A stretch of DNA of 64,000 bases. Origin: Thiohalorhabdus sp. Cl-TMA (GTDB lineage Bacteria; Pseudomonadota; Gammaproteobacteria; Thiohalorhabdales; Thiohalorhabdaceae). The stretch is taken from contig NZ_JBGUAW010000008.1 in assembly GCF_041821045.1 (NCBI RefSeq), forward strand, positions 1 to 64,000, written 5' to 3'. Positions 24,522 through 33,570 of the stretch are shown piece after piece. The first letter of the stretch is position 1, and every line of letters starts with the position of its first letter. The notes below the pieces were generated by a model. The model had not been told where the DNA came from. It did not search any database and saw only the letters and a list, made by a program, of their open reading frames with translations. Both the position numbers and the translations under genes were made by a program.

Positions 24522-26474
24522 ATGGTAAGTACCGGTGCCTGGCTGAGGAGGCTCCCTATCCGCCCGAAATTAGCCCTTTTGTCCGGACTTCCGCTGGCTG
24601 CGGTATTACTTCTGGTCCTGACTCAGATCCAGGCCCAGTTGGAAGAAGCGGCACGGGCTCATGCGGTCCAGGATGCCGGGCGTCTTGCCCAGCACTTGCA
24701 CGCGGTGATCCAGACCCACGGGGTTGAACGGGACCAGTCCGTGGGTGTTCTCCAGCAATCGGGAGGCACGGCTTCCCAGGAGCTCCCCACTTCCCGGGAA
24801 AACGCCGATCGCGCCGCCCGCGAGCTGAACACCCTCTTTCGCGAGGGACTTCCCTATTTCGACACCGGTTACTTGAAGGAGCCCATCCACCAACTGCGGC
24901 AGGCATTCCAACGCCGCAGCGAGGTCCGCCATTGGGTGGATAACGGGCGCCACCCCGAAAAAGTGTTTGCCTTTTATTCCGACCTAAACGCCAATGCCCT
25001 GCACATTTTGCGACAGGTAGCAGGCAGGATCGACGAGGCCGCCTTGGCCCGGCAGCTACGCTCCCTATACGGGGTGATCGGCCTGCAGGAACAGGCGGCA
25101 AAGGCCCGCGGCAAGCTTACCGAGGCCTTCGCGGCGGGAGAGACCACCCCGAGTCAATTCCTCGCCATCCGCGGCTTCGCCCGAGCCCAGGACCGTTACC
25201 GGGAAACCTTTTCCCTGAATGCCACTTCGGGCCAACGGGACTTTCTGGAGCGCAACCTACAGGCCGACGCAGTGGAGCGGGTCCGCCAGATTCGAGAAGA
25301 TTTCCTAAACACTTCCAAGGAGGTGGGCTCGGGACCGGAGGCCGATGCCTGGTTCCGCCTTGCCTCGCAGCGCATCAAGCGGATCCAGGAAGTGGCGGAC
25401 CATGTGGCCTCTGAGCTGGCCGCCCAGGCCGACCGGCGGGTAGCCGCGGCCCAGCTGGCCCTTTGGGGGTATTCCGGGTTCGCGGGATTAATCGTGCTGG
25501 CGACCATCGGTCTGGTGGCCGCCGTTGGGCGCAGTATCGTGCGTCCCCTGCAGGATGCGGCGGGAATGACGCAGCGCATCACCCAGTCGGAGCGCTGGGA
25601 CCTGTCTCTCCGCATCGAAGCCAATGGCCGCGACGAGGTCGCCCAACTGGGGCAGGCGTTCAACACCTTCCTGGATGCCCTCCAGGAGGTGGTGGCCACA
25701 TTGGATGACAAGACCCATGACCTTACTCGCGGGCGCTCGAATCTGACCGCAGGAGCCGAGGCCATCGCGGGGGGCGCCAACGAGGCCCGGGAACAGGTGC
25801 AGCAAATGACCACCTCGGCCGAGGAGGTCAACGGCGTTGTCCAAGAGGTGGCCGGCAACATAACGGGTGTATCGGAATCGGCCACCGAAACCGCCCAGAC
25901 CACCCGGCAGGGCAAGCAGGCAGTGGATGAGGCCGCGAACAAGATCCGGGCACTCAGGGAAGCCAGCGGTCGCGCTGATGAGATCCTCAACTCCATCCAG
26001 ACCGTGGCCAAGAAGACCGACTTGCTGGCGCTCAATGCCGCCATCGAGGCCGCAAATGCCGGTGATCAGGGCAAGGGCTTCGCGGTGGTCGCCGACGAGG
26101 TCCGGCAGCTGGCCGAGCAAACCCGTCAGGCCACCGGCCAGGTCGGAAACATTGTCGGCGAGGTCCAGGGGCATTCGAAAGAGTCCGAGGAGGCAATGAA
26201 CCAGGTCCTGGAGCGCATGGATGCCATTCTTGAGCGCGTCAGCGAGATCGATCGCTCCGCCGACCAGATTGCCGCAAGCGCGGAGGAGCTGGCCGCCACC
26301 ATGGGCGAGACCACGGACAACATGCAGGTCATCAGCAACCACACCGACCAGGTGGCCGACCAGGTGGCCGCCATCCAGGGCACGGCCACGGAGATCGGTG
26401 CGCTCGCCGATGAGCTACAGGCCGTTACGACCCGCTTTCGGCCGAAGGAGGGGCCCCAGCCAGCCCATTCTTAG
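24522..26474 (+). CDS. Methyl-accepting chemotaxis protein with NIT-type sensor
   Basis: 650 residues. Membrane helix about 17-36, periplasmic sensor to about 310, second helix about 312-332, HAMP (about 335-390) and a cytoplasmic signalling domain whose hairpin tip includes [20 protein letters not shown] and [16 protein letters not shown]. The sensor contains an ERDQSVG segment and a helical LREL-type arrangement reminiscent of NIT (nitrate/nitrite-sensing) domains; this assignment is moderate. It follows the sigma/anti-sigma pair by 41 nt with GGGAGG before ATG. No che genes are nearby. Ligand could be nitrate or another small anion. Confidence 0.88.
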   Translation: MVSTGAWLRRLPIRPKLALLSGLPLAAVLLLVLTQIQAQLEEAARAHAVQDAGRLAQHLHAVIQTHGVERDQSVGVLQQSGGTASQELPTSRENADRAARELNTLFREGLPYFDTGYLKEPIHQLRQAFQRRSEVRHWVDNGRHPEKVFAFYSDLNANALHILRQVAGRIDEAALARQLRSLYGVIGLQEQAAKARGKLTEAFAAGETTPSQFLAIRGFARAQDRYRETFSLNATSGQRDFLERNLQADAVERVRQIREDFLNTSKEVGSGPEADAWFRLASQRIKRIQEVADHVASELAAQADRRVAAAQLALWGYSGFAGLIVLATIGLVAAVGRSIVRPLQDAAGMTQRITQSERWDLSLRIEANGRDEVAQLGQAFNTFLDALQEVVATLDDKTHDLTRGRSNLTAGAEAIAGGANEAREQVQQMTTSAEEVNGVVQEVAGNITGVSESATETAQTTRQGKQAVDEAANKIRALREASGRADEILNSIQTVAKKTDLLALNAAIEAANAGDQGKGFAVVADEVRQLAEQTRQATGQVGNIVGEVQGHSKESEEAMNQVLERMDAILERVSEIDRSADQIAASAEELAATMGETTDNMQVISNHTDQVADQVAAIQGTATEIGALADELQAVTTRFRPKEGPQPAHS

Positions 26475-26606
26475 CTCTGTCCCGCTGCCGGGACGAGGCT
26501 CCTGGGGCCATGAGGCGGGCGAGAAGGACAGGGGTATTGATAAATGCGGAGCTCACGCCGTACCACTCGGCGGCTGTGATGCAAACCAGCCCGGGAGCTG
26601 ACCGAG

Positions 26607-28019
26607 ATGCAAGGCCCAATCGCACCGAATGATGCCGTAATGGCGTCCCGATCACGCCAGGAGGGCCAACGCTTGTTGAAACAGGCGTTCGTTACCTATC
26701 GCGGGGACCCGATCGGAACCCTGGCCGCCTCCGATCCCGCGCGTGGGCTTCTCAACTACGATCAGATCTTCGTACGGGATTTCATTCCCGTGGCCTTGTA
26801 CTTCCTGGCTACCGGGGAGCCGGCCTTGGTTCACCGCTTCCTGGAGCGTTGCTGCCAACTGCAGGCCAAGGAGCGCTCCATGGACTGCTATCGCCCGGGT
26901 GCCGGCCTGATTCCCGCCAGCTTCAAGGTAAGCGATGACGGTACCCGACTTGTGCCGGATTATGGAGGCCAGGCCATCGCCCGGATTGCCCCGGTGGATT
27001 CCAGCCTTTGGTGGCTCTACCTGCTGCGGGTCTACACCCGCGCAACCGGCGATCGGGAATTGGCGGCCCGGACCGAGTTTCAGGAGGCCATAAAGCGCGT
27101 CCTCGAGCTATGCCTGATCGGGCGGTTTGACATGTACCCCACCCTGCTCGTCCCCGATGGATCATTCATGGTGGACCGGCGGCTCGGTGTCTACGGATAC
27201 CCCCTGGAAGTCCAGGTACTGTTCTATATGGCTCTGCGCTCCGCCGACGAACTGCTCGGTGACTGCGAGGAGAGCTTGCCCTACCGCGAGGCGGTACGGG
27301 ACCGCCTGGGCAAGCTGATCCATTACGTGCGCACCTATTACTGGCTGGATCTAGCCGCGCTCAACCGCATTTACCGGGCCAGCACCGAGGAATACGGGGT
27401 TGCGGGAAGCAACGCCTTCAACATCTTGCCCGCTTCCATCCCCGACTGGCTACCCGACTGGCTGCCGGAGGAGGGCGGCTACCTGGTTGGGAATTTGGGG
27501 CCTTCGCGGATGGATTTCCGATTCTTTTCCCTGGGTAACCTGTTGGCCGTGATCTCCGGGCTGGCCAACAAAAAACAAGGAGAGGCCATTCTGGCTCTGG
27601 TAACCGCCAAGGCCGACGACCTCGTGGCGGATATGCCACTCAAGCTGTGCTTCCCCGCTCTAGAAGGCCAGGATTGGCGCACCGTCACGGGCAGCGACCC
27701 CAAGAACATTCCCTGGTCCTACCACAATGGGGGCAGCTGGCCGGTACTCCTGTGGATCCTGGCCGCCGCGGGGCTACGTTATGGCCAAACGGCGCTGGCC
27801 CGCTCCGCCCTGGAAAATGCAGCCCCGCGGCTGCAGGCCACGCAATGGCCGGAATATTTCGACAGTCGACGGGGCCGCCTGGTGGGGAAAGAAGCGCGCC
27901 TATATCAGACCTGGACCATCGCCGGGAGCCTGCTGGCTGACCACCTGCTGGCGGAGCCAGCCCTGATGGATGCCATCACCTTCGCCGATAACATTACGGC
28001 CGAGGACTGCACCTTCTGA
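26607..28019 (+). CDS. GH100 alkaline/neutral invertase
   Basis: 470 residues, the normal length of bacterial GH100 enzymes. Conserved segments NYDQIFVRDFIPVALYFLA, GAGLIPASFKV, VDSSLWWLYLLRVYTRATGD, DMYPTLLVPDGSFMVDRRLG, LGPSRMDFRFFSLGNLLAV and PWSYHNGGSWPVLLW are typical. Hydrolyses sucrose to glucose and fructose in the cytoplasm. In cyanobacteria and halotolerant sulfur bacteria the enzyme accompanies sucrose used as osmolyte; no sucrose synthase or phosphatase is in this window. ATG 26607 has GAG upstream; an internal ATG at 26640 is a possible start. Confidence 0.93.
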   Translation: MQGPIAPNDAVMASRSRQEGQRLLKQAFVTYRGDPIGTLAASDPARGLLNYDQIFVRDFIPVALYFLATGEPALVHRFLERCCQLQAKERSMDCYRPGAGLIPASFKVSDDGTRLVPDYGGQAIARIAPVDSSLWWLYLLRVYTRATGDRELAARTEFQEAIKRVLELCLIGRFDMYPTLLVPDGSFMVDRRLGVYGYPLEVQVLFYMALRSADELLGDCEESLPYREAVRDRLGKLIHYVRTYYWLDLAALNRIYRASTEEYGVAGSNAFNILPASIPDWLPDWLPEEGGYLVGNLGPSRMDFRFFSLGNLLAVISGLANKKQGEAILALVTAKADDLVADMPLKLCFPALEGQDWRTVTGSDPKNIPWSYHNGGSWPVLLWILAAAGLRYGQTALARSALENAAPRLQATQWPEYFDSRRGRLVGKEARLYQTWTIAGSLLADHLLAEPALMDAITFADNITAEDCTF

Positions 28020-28381
28020 ATCCGCCACCGAATCATGGTCATCGGTGGTCCCCTTGCGCATTTTCCAAAGGGCTATTCCATACCTGCGAACCGCTGAGGA
28101 AAAAGCTCCCAGCCGGCTCCAGGGACAATACAAGCACGCCCCAGAAAAGCCCGACTCCTCTGACCGAGGATTCGGAACTGACCGCTGCCCCCTCCTCACT
28201 CAAAGGCCACAACGGCCGGACAGAGGCTAAACCGTAGAAACGCCCGAGATTCCTAAAAAAGGCAAATCACTCCCATGAAAAATCCGGAGGCGAATCCGCA
28301 GCCGTTGGGTCTCCGTATATCTATATGCACCGGGCCCATACGGGCCCCCTTGGAACCAACTGTCCATCTGGAGGCAGCACC
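28020..28381. other. Intergenic region before the HvfA-like gene
   Basis: 362 bases, AT-richer than average. A TATATCTATATGC stretch at 28315-28327 could carry a -10 element for the downstream gene. No convincing gene, RNA or terminator seen. Confidence 0.35.
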
Positions 28382-28648
28382 ATGTCCGTCAATTTCAAGA
28401 AAAACACCGCCTACCTAAGCGCCGCTGGCGCTGCCTTCGCGGTCAGCCTGGCCCTTTCCCCCAGCCCGGCCGCAGCCGACAGCGCCAATCCCTTCATGGT
28501 CGCGGACCTCGGAAGCGGCTACTCCGTCGCCGCCGCGGAGGGAAAATGCGGCGAAGGGAAATGCGGGAGCAAGGGTGACGGCAAAGATGACGGCGACAAA
28601 AAAGGCGGGGAAGGCAAATGCGGAGAGGGCAAGTGCGCTAGCGGTTGA
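28382..28648 (+). CDS. HvfA/bufferin-like Cys-rich RiPP metallophore precursor
   Basis: 88 residues. Signal peptide about 1-33 (AAGAAFAVSLALSPSPAAA), then a short linker and a low-complexity C-terminal part with two tandem EGKCGEGKC blocks (Cys56, 61, 80, 85) separated by a Lys/Asp/Gly linker. The EGKCG repeat is the signature of the HvfA family of copper-binding peptides whose cysteines are modified by MNIO (DUF692) enzymes to oxazolone/thioamide. GGAGG precedes ATG. No MNIO (HvfB) or HvfC gene is adjacent; a DoxX/HvfX-like gene follows 179 nt downstream. If the maturases are elsewhere this is an orphan precursor; unmodified it may still bind metal. Confidence 0.85.
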   Translation: MSVNFKKNTAYLSAAGAAFAVSLALSPSPAAADSANPFMVADLGSGYSVAAAEGKCGEGKCGSKGDGKDDGDKKGGEGKCGEGKCASG

Positions 28649-28680
28649 GTCCGCATAGATTCCATAAGGACGAGCTGGGG

Positions 28681-28697
28681 GCGGGCCCTAGGCCCGC
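28681..28697 (+). terminator. Hairpin after the HvfA-like gene
   Basis: Stem GCGGGCC / GGCCCGC with CTA loop, 32 nt after the stop. It lacks a T tract, so it may attenuate rather than stop transcription into the DoxX gene. Confidence 0.4.
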
Positions 28698-28827
28698 TCC
28701 CGGCTAATTAAACGGGTACCTATGGGGCATCCGCACAGTGGAAATTGTATCCCGTTTACCCGGGACACTTTGACGCGGCTTTCGGGAGAGGATGCTCCCC
28801 GGAACGAGAGCACGAGGGACGGAAACA

Positions 28828-29367
28828 ATGGATAAATGGATGGCGCGCATGCTGGGCCTGTACTCCGGCCTTGACCGGGTTGGTGACTACCTGGCCCCGT
28901 TGGGGCTGCGGCTGGTACTGGCCTACGAATTCTGGGAGTCCGGGGTCATGAAGTTCATGGCCAACGGCGCCTTCGGCCCGGCACCCGGATGGTTCGCGGC
29001 TCTTGACTATCCCTTCCCGTTCAACGTGCTTCCCGACGCGCTGAACTGGATCATCGCCATGTGGGCGGAGCTGATCGGCGCGGTCTTGCTGCTTCTGGGC
29101 CTCGCGACCCGTCCGGCTGCTCTGGTACTGATTATTCTGGATCTCGTAGCGTGGGTCAGCGTCCACGCCGGCCACGGGTACAACGTAAGCGACAATGGCT
29201 GGAAGCTGCCCTTGCTGTTCCTGGTCATGTTGCTCCCCTTGCTCCTGAAGGGCGGCGGCAAACTGAGCCTGGATTATCCGATCAGCACCCGGATGAACCG
29301 TTTCTGGAATCGGCGGCCCCGCCACGCCCCGTCTCCCGCCGGGCCCGCGGCCAACCGTCTGGAGTAG
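28828..29367 (+). CDS. DoxX family membrane protein (HvfX-like)
   Basis: 179 residues with four membrane helices (about 22-45, 70-95, 98-118, 128-150). The LAYEFWESGVMKF segment and helix pattern fit DoxX/SURF4-like proteins. DoxX-type proteins called HvfX accompany HvfA metallophore precursors, so I infer that it works with the gene at 28382. ATG 28828 is preceded by GAGGGA. Biochemical function of this family is not established. Confidence 0.85.
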   Translation: MDKWMARMLGLYSGLDRVGDYLAPLGLRLVLAYEFWESGVMKFMANGAFGPAPGWFAALDYPFPFNVLPDALNWIIAMWAELIGAVLLLLGLATRPAALVLIILDLVAWVSVHAGHGYNVSDNGWKLPLLFLVMLLPLLLKGGGKLSLDYPISTRMNRFWNRRPRHAPSPAGPAANRLE

Positions 29368-29411
29368 GAAGGCGTAGCGCTATTCGTTGGATTCGTTACC
29401 GAGGACCTCTA

Positions 29412-31031
29412 ATGTCCGGTTCCCAACTGCAATCCCTCCCGGCCCTGGCCCGCTTCCCGCAGATCAATCCGGAACCCGTCATGGCGGTCACCACTGACGG
29501 GGAAATTGCGTATGCCAACGAGGCCGCCGCGGTCCTGCTCCGGGGGTGGGACGCCGTCGAGGGCGGCCCCCTGCCCCCTGCTTGGCGCCAGGCCGTATCG
29601 GAAGTAATGGCGGGAGAAGAGGCGGTAGAGCTCAATGCCCCCGTTGCCGATCGTCTGTTCAGCTTCCGCCTGGTCCCGGATATGGAGACCGGCTGTCTGC
29701 ACCTGTATGCCACCGATGACACCGATGCCCACGAAGCCCGCATGCGCCTTCGGCATCTGGCGTATTACGACCTGCTCACCGGCCTGCCCAACCGGACACA
29801 CCTCCTTCAATATCTGGAGCGCACCTGGCCGCACGAGACGGCCACCTCCGCCTTCGCCCTCCTCTACCTGGGGGCCGACCGCTTCAAAAACATCGTTTCC
29901 GGGCTGGGGCATACCCAAGGGGACCGTGTGCTTTCCGCCGTGGCCGAGCGTCTGTCCGGACTGTTCCCCCGAGGGTTCGTGGCACGCGTGCACGGAGACG
30001 AATTTGCCGTGGTGGTTCCCGATATCGCGGATATGAACGCGGCTCGGTCGGAGGCGGCCCGTATCCAGCAGGCCTTTTCCAGCCCCGTGTGCTCCGAGCG
30101 GGCCCCCTTCCCCATTTCCTTGAGCGTCGGCATCGTCCTCGGATGGTCCGGCCGCGACGGTGCGGGGCTACTGCGGGATTCCCACAGCGCCATGGCGCGG
30201 GCCAAGAGCACCGGACCCGGCCGCGAGCGGGTATTCGATGAATCCCTGCAAAAAGCGTTTCGGGACCGCTTGCGGCTGGAGACCGATCTGGGCGCCGCGC
30301 TGGAGGCCGATGGGCAGCTGGTTGTCCATTACCAGCCCATCCTGACCCTGCCAGAGATCCAGCCGGTGGCCGTCGGCTTCGAGGCCCTTGTCCGCTGGAA
30401 CCACCCCGACTTTGGCCGGCTGGGACCGGGGGCTTTCATCGCATTGGCCGAGGATGCGGGCCTGGTGGGGCGCCTGGGCTGGCGGGTGCTGGAACAGGCA
30501 GCGCAACAGGCTGCCGTCTGGAACCGGGGGACCGCCAGTCCCGCCACGGTCAGCGTCAACCTGGCGCCCCAGCAGGTAGTCGAGGCGGGTCTGGTCGAGA
30601 AAGTGGAGACCATCTTGCAGGAGGTGGACTGCGAACCGGCCTGGATCCGCCTGGAGCTCACCGAGTCCGCGCTGGTTGGGGACCCCGACTGGGTTCGGGG
30701 CAACCTGGAAGGTTTGCGGGAAATCGGCTGCAGCCTGAGCATTGACGACTTCGGAACCGGCTATTCCTCCCTGTCGCACCTCCACCGCTTTCCCTTCGAT
30801 ACCCTGAAGGTGGACCGGGCTTTCGTCGTCGACGCCCCCACCCATTCACGCTCCTTTGAGCTTGTACGCGCCATCATGGCCATGTCCGAAAGCCTCGGCC
30901 TGGCTGTGGTGGCGGAGGGCGTAGAGACCGATGAGCAATTGGAGCTCGTCCGTGGCGCCGGGGCCGCATACGTCCAGGGTTTCCGGTTCGCCCCCGCCCT
31001 GCCCGCACCCGAGGCCGAAGCCTGGCTGTAG
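29412..31031 (+). CDS. PAS-GGDEF-EAL c-di-GMP signalling protein
   Basis: 539 residues, no membrane segment. N-terminal PAS-like domain (about 15-105, PEPVMAVTTDGEIAYANEAAA), GGDEF domain (about 118-280) and EAL domain (about 290-535). The GGDEF motif reads HGDEF with an unusual first residue, so cyclase activity is doubtful; it may bind GTP and regulate. The EAL part keeps EALVRW, NLAPQQ, ELTESAL, DDFGTGYSSL and EGVET, so phosphodiesterase activity is likely. It lowers c-di-GMP, favouring motility over attachment. Convergent with the AraC gene. Confidence 0.92.
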   Translation: MSGSQLQSLPALARFPQINPEPVMAVTTDGEIAYANEAAAVLLRGWDAVEGGPLPPAWRQAVSEVMAGEEAVELNAPVADRLFSFRLVPDMETGCLHLYATDDTDAHEARMRLRHLAYYDLLTGLPNRTHLLQYLERTWPHETATSAFALLYLGADRFKNIVSGLGHTQGDRVLSAVAERLSGLFPRGFVARVHGDEFAVVVPDIADMNAARSEAARIQQAFSSPVCSERAPFPISLSVGIVLGWSGRDGAGLLRDSHSAMARAKSTGPGRERVFDESLQKAFRDRLRLETDLGAALEADGQLVVHYQPILTLPEIQPVAVGFEALVRWNHPDFGRLGPGAFIALAEDAGLVGRLGWRVLEQAAQQAAVWNRGTASPATVSVNLAPQQVVEAGLVEKVETILQEVDCEPAWIRLELTESALVGDPDWVRGNLEGLREIGCSLSIDDFGTGYSSLSHLHRFPFDTLKVDRAFVVDAPTHSRSFELVRAIMAMSESLGLAVVAEGVETDEQLELVRGAGAAYVQGFRFAPALPAPEAEAWL

Positions 31032-31057
31032 GTTACAAGCGGGGGATCCCTTCCGAG

Positions 31058-31998
31058 TCATAGCCCTCCCGCCTCCTCGTCCAGGGGCTCGGCCTGCTCC
31101 CGCCGCAACCGTCCGGGCCCGCACCCCACCTCACGGCGAAAGGCCTTGCGGAATGCAACCTCACTGGTATATCCGAGCGACTCGGCAACGGCGATCACTG
31201 ACTCCCCTCCATTCCGCAAGCGTTCCGCGGCCAACTGCATGCGCCATTGCGTCAGGTACTGGGCCGGGGTTCTGTCCAAAAAACGCCGGAACCGATCCAC
31301 GAAGGCGGAGCGGCTGAGTGCCGCTTTTCGCGCCAGCTCCTCCACCTGCCAGGGGTGTCCAGGGTCCCCATGGATCGCGGCAAGGGCCCGGCACAGAGCC
31401 GGATCCCTCACCGCGGCCCAAAAACCGACCTGCTCTGTCCAGCCTTCCATGAAAATCCGAACAACTTCAATGAACAAAAGGTCGGCCAAGCGGTCGACCG
31501 CGGCCTCGCCACCCGGACGCTCCCGCTCCAGCTCCACCATCAAGAGCTGCCAAATTCCTTCCAGTCCCGCCCTCTCCCTTGCAGGATCCAAATGCAGCAT
31601 GTCCGGCAAGGCCTCCAGGACCGGGTTGACCCCAGCGTGCTCAAACTCGATATAGCCGCATACCAGCCGGGTCGCTGCCCCCTCCTCAACCCCGCCGATT
31701 CGGTTGCGTGGGAATGGATCTGGGGGCTCTGGCGAGTGGCTGAGCACATGGCGAGCGTCGTGCGGGAACACCACCAGCTCCCCGCCCCCCAGAGCCAGCG
31801 GCTTCCGGCCTTCGCGATGCAGCCAGGCGCGCCCTCCGGCAACAAGGTGGAAGGTGGCGGCATATTGCCCCGAGGTATCCACCGCCCAGTGACCACAGAA
31901 ATCAGCGTGCAGAATGACCCGGGCCCGGAGCCGAAGGTTGCGGAGGACATCGCTTAGCGGGTCGATGGCAGTGGCCTTTTTTCTGGATTTTCAGACAT
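31058..31998 (-). pseudogene. AraC-family regulator, N terminus out of frame
   Basis: Two C-terminal AraC helix-turn-helix motifs (about the last 100 residues, LSRSAFVDRFRRFL and GYTSEVAFRKAFRREVG) follow an N-terminal cupin-type AraC_binding domain. The open frame has its first canonical start at GTG 31882, but upstream codons in the same frame encode the conserved family N terminus IDPLSDVLRNLRLRARVILH with no ATG/GTG/TTG. An ATG at 31998 leads in a different frame into a run of six A, and adding one A there would join both parts into one protein. So this is a frameshifted gene, a slippage-dependent gene, an ATC/ATT start, or a sequencing error. Confidence 0.7.
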
Positions 31999-32098
31999 AA
32001 AAACAGCCGAAATGGACATAGCTCCTTTCCGCCGGACCGCCCAGACTATCCCGCAATACCCCGGGCCTCGCCCGGTCATTCATCCAAGGGAGGTAACC

Positions 32099-32476
32099 AT
32101 GAGAAGATTCACCGCGCTGCTCGGAATGGCCCTGGCCGTCCTGCTGACCACCACCACGGCCCAGGCCGGGAAACCGGAGACCGTGGATGGCGTAACCGTT
32201 ATCCACCTGGACGAGTACAACGGCTATTTCGCCGCCGAGGATACCCTGGGCGGACTGCAACCGGGCCGGTACAAATTCGTGGTCACCAATAAGGCGCCCA
32301 AGGTGGTGGGGTTCCAGGTCCAGCACATGGAAAGCCACGAGACCCTGGCCAAATTCCCGCTGAAACCGGGACATACCAAGAGCGCCACGGTACGAGTGGG
32401 CGAAGCCGGGGTCCGCTACCGGTGCCCCATCAACCCCACGCCCTGGTACAACCTGGACAACATCACCACCGACTGA
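32099..32476 (+). CDS. Exported cupredoxin-like small protein
   Basis: 125 residues. Signal peptide about 1-23 (LLGMALAVLLTTTTAQA), then a beta-rich domain: GLQPGRYKFVVTNKAPKVVGFQVQH resembles the N-terminal strands of cupredoxin-like domains, and the end contains a single Cys109 in YRCPINPTPWYN. The classical cupredoxin ligand pattern (Cys-His-Met/His) is not complete, so copper binding is uncertain. GGGAGG precedes ATG. Monocistronic, with a terminator behind it. Confidence 0.75.
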   Translation: MRRFTALLGMALAVLLTTTTAQAGKPETVDGVTVIHLDEYNGYFAAEDTLGGLQPGRYKFVVTNKAPKVVGFQVQHMESHETLAKFPLKPGHTKSATVRVGEAGVRYRCPINPTPWYNLDNITTD

Positions 32477-32493
32477 ACCTCCGGCACGAAAGG

Positions 32494-32517
32494 GCCGGCC
32501 CAGAGGGCCGGTCTTTT
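32494..32517 (+). terminator. Intrinsic terminator
   Basis: Stem CCGGCCC / GGGCCGG with AGA loop (32495-32511), followed by TCTTTT. It ends the transcription unit of the cupredoxin-like gene 18 nt after its stop. Confidence 0.85.
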
Positions 32518-32693
32518 CGAATCAGCCTGCCGCCCGCCCCCTTTAACCGGGCACGGAGGCGGCAAGAATCCGGGTCTTACGGGCTGTACCAAGACCACAG
32601 AAACATGGCTGGCGATCTCCGGCCCGGAGACCGCTTCTTGGGTCCCCAGGCTTCACCCCGGGGCACATCCGGAAGCCGCATGGTATGGGGCCG

Positions 32694-33369
32694 CTACGCC
32701 AGGCGGGCCAGGACATCCATGCGGCCAATAAGGCTCTGGAGGTCCGGGGCCTGGATATCGGGGGCAGGCGCCAAATCCTCGGGGACCTGGCCGGGCCGGG
32801 CAATGAAGGCGGAGCGGCAGCCCGCAGCCGCGGCACCGGCAAGATCCCAACCGTGCGCGGCGCACCATCACCATCTCTTCCGGAGCGACGCCCAAGCGCT
32901 CCGCCGCATTCCGATACACCAAGGGTGCGGGCTTGAGCGCGCCCGCCTCCTCCACCGAAATCCTGTCGGTGAAAAAGGCATCCAAGCCCGCATTGGCGAG
33001 CTGCGCTTCCATCACCGTGGTCGGGGAGTTGGTCAGCACGGCCAGATGGTGGCCCTCCCACCGCAGCTCGGCGAGGGCATCGGTAACCTCCGGATGGGGC
33101 GGGAGCCGGCGAAGCGCCTCCGTCACCCGGGCAGTTTCTTCCGCTCCAATGGCAATGCCATGCCGCTCGCCTAGTTTACGAAGGGCGGAGCTGCCTACCT
33201 CATTGAAAGGGCGGTATCGGCCCGTTGCACCAAGGGTAAGGGTCGAAACGACCACCTGCCCGAACCATTCCGTGCGCTTTCGGGCATCGCCGAAAACCGC
33301 CTCGAAGGCCGGGTCGAGCCCTTTCAGGTCAAGCAGGGTCTCATTGAGGTCAAAAACGAAGAGGGGCAT
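32694..33369 (-). pseudogene. Haloacid dehalogenase type II (HAD), frameshifted
   Basis: The first 170 residues match the type II haloacid dehalogenase pattern: FDLNETLLD with the nucleophile Asp7, LTNSP (motif II) and LKPAPLVY with the motif III Lys. At about 32856-32862 the frame shifts by one base: EEMVMV runs into RRARLG, but skipping one C restores AAHGWDLAGAAAAG (motif IV) and continues to a stop TAG at 32694-32696, giving about 224 residues, the normal length. The family hydrolyses 2-haloalkanoates. Either a young pseudogene or a sequencing error; all catalytic motifs remain if the shift is repaired. Confidence 0.8.
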
Positions 33370-33570
33370 TTTATTAGCAATCCCTGGGGAAGCGATTGAT
33401 TACACGGCAATCGGTTGGGCAGGAATGGACGAAGTAGGAAGCCTGGATGGGTATGCGATTATTGGGTACTTCCAGACCAGGCAACATCCAGACTGCATAC
33501 ACCACGACAATCTTTGGGCCATCCTTCAACGGCTGTCGTTCAGGTAGGGAATGGCTCTTCGGTTCCTTCT

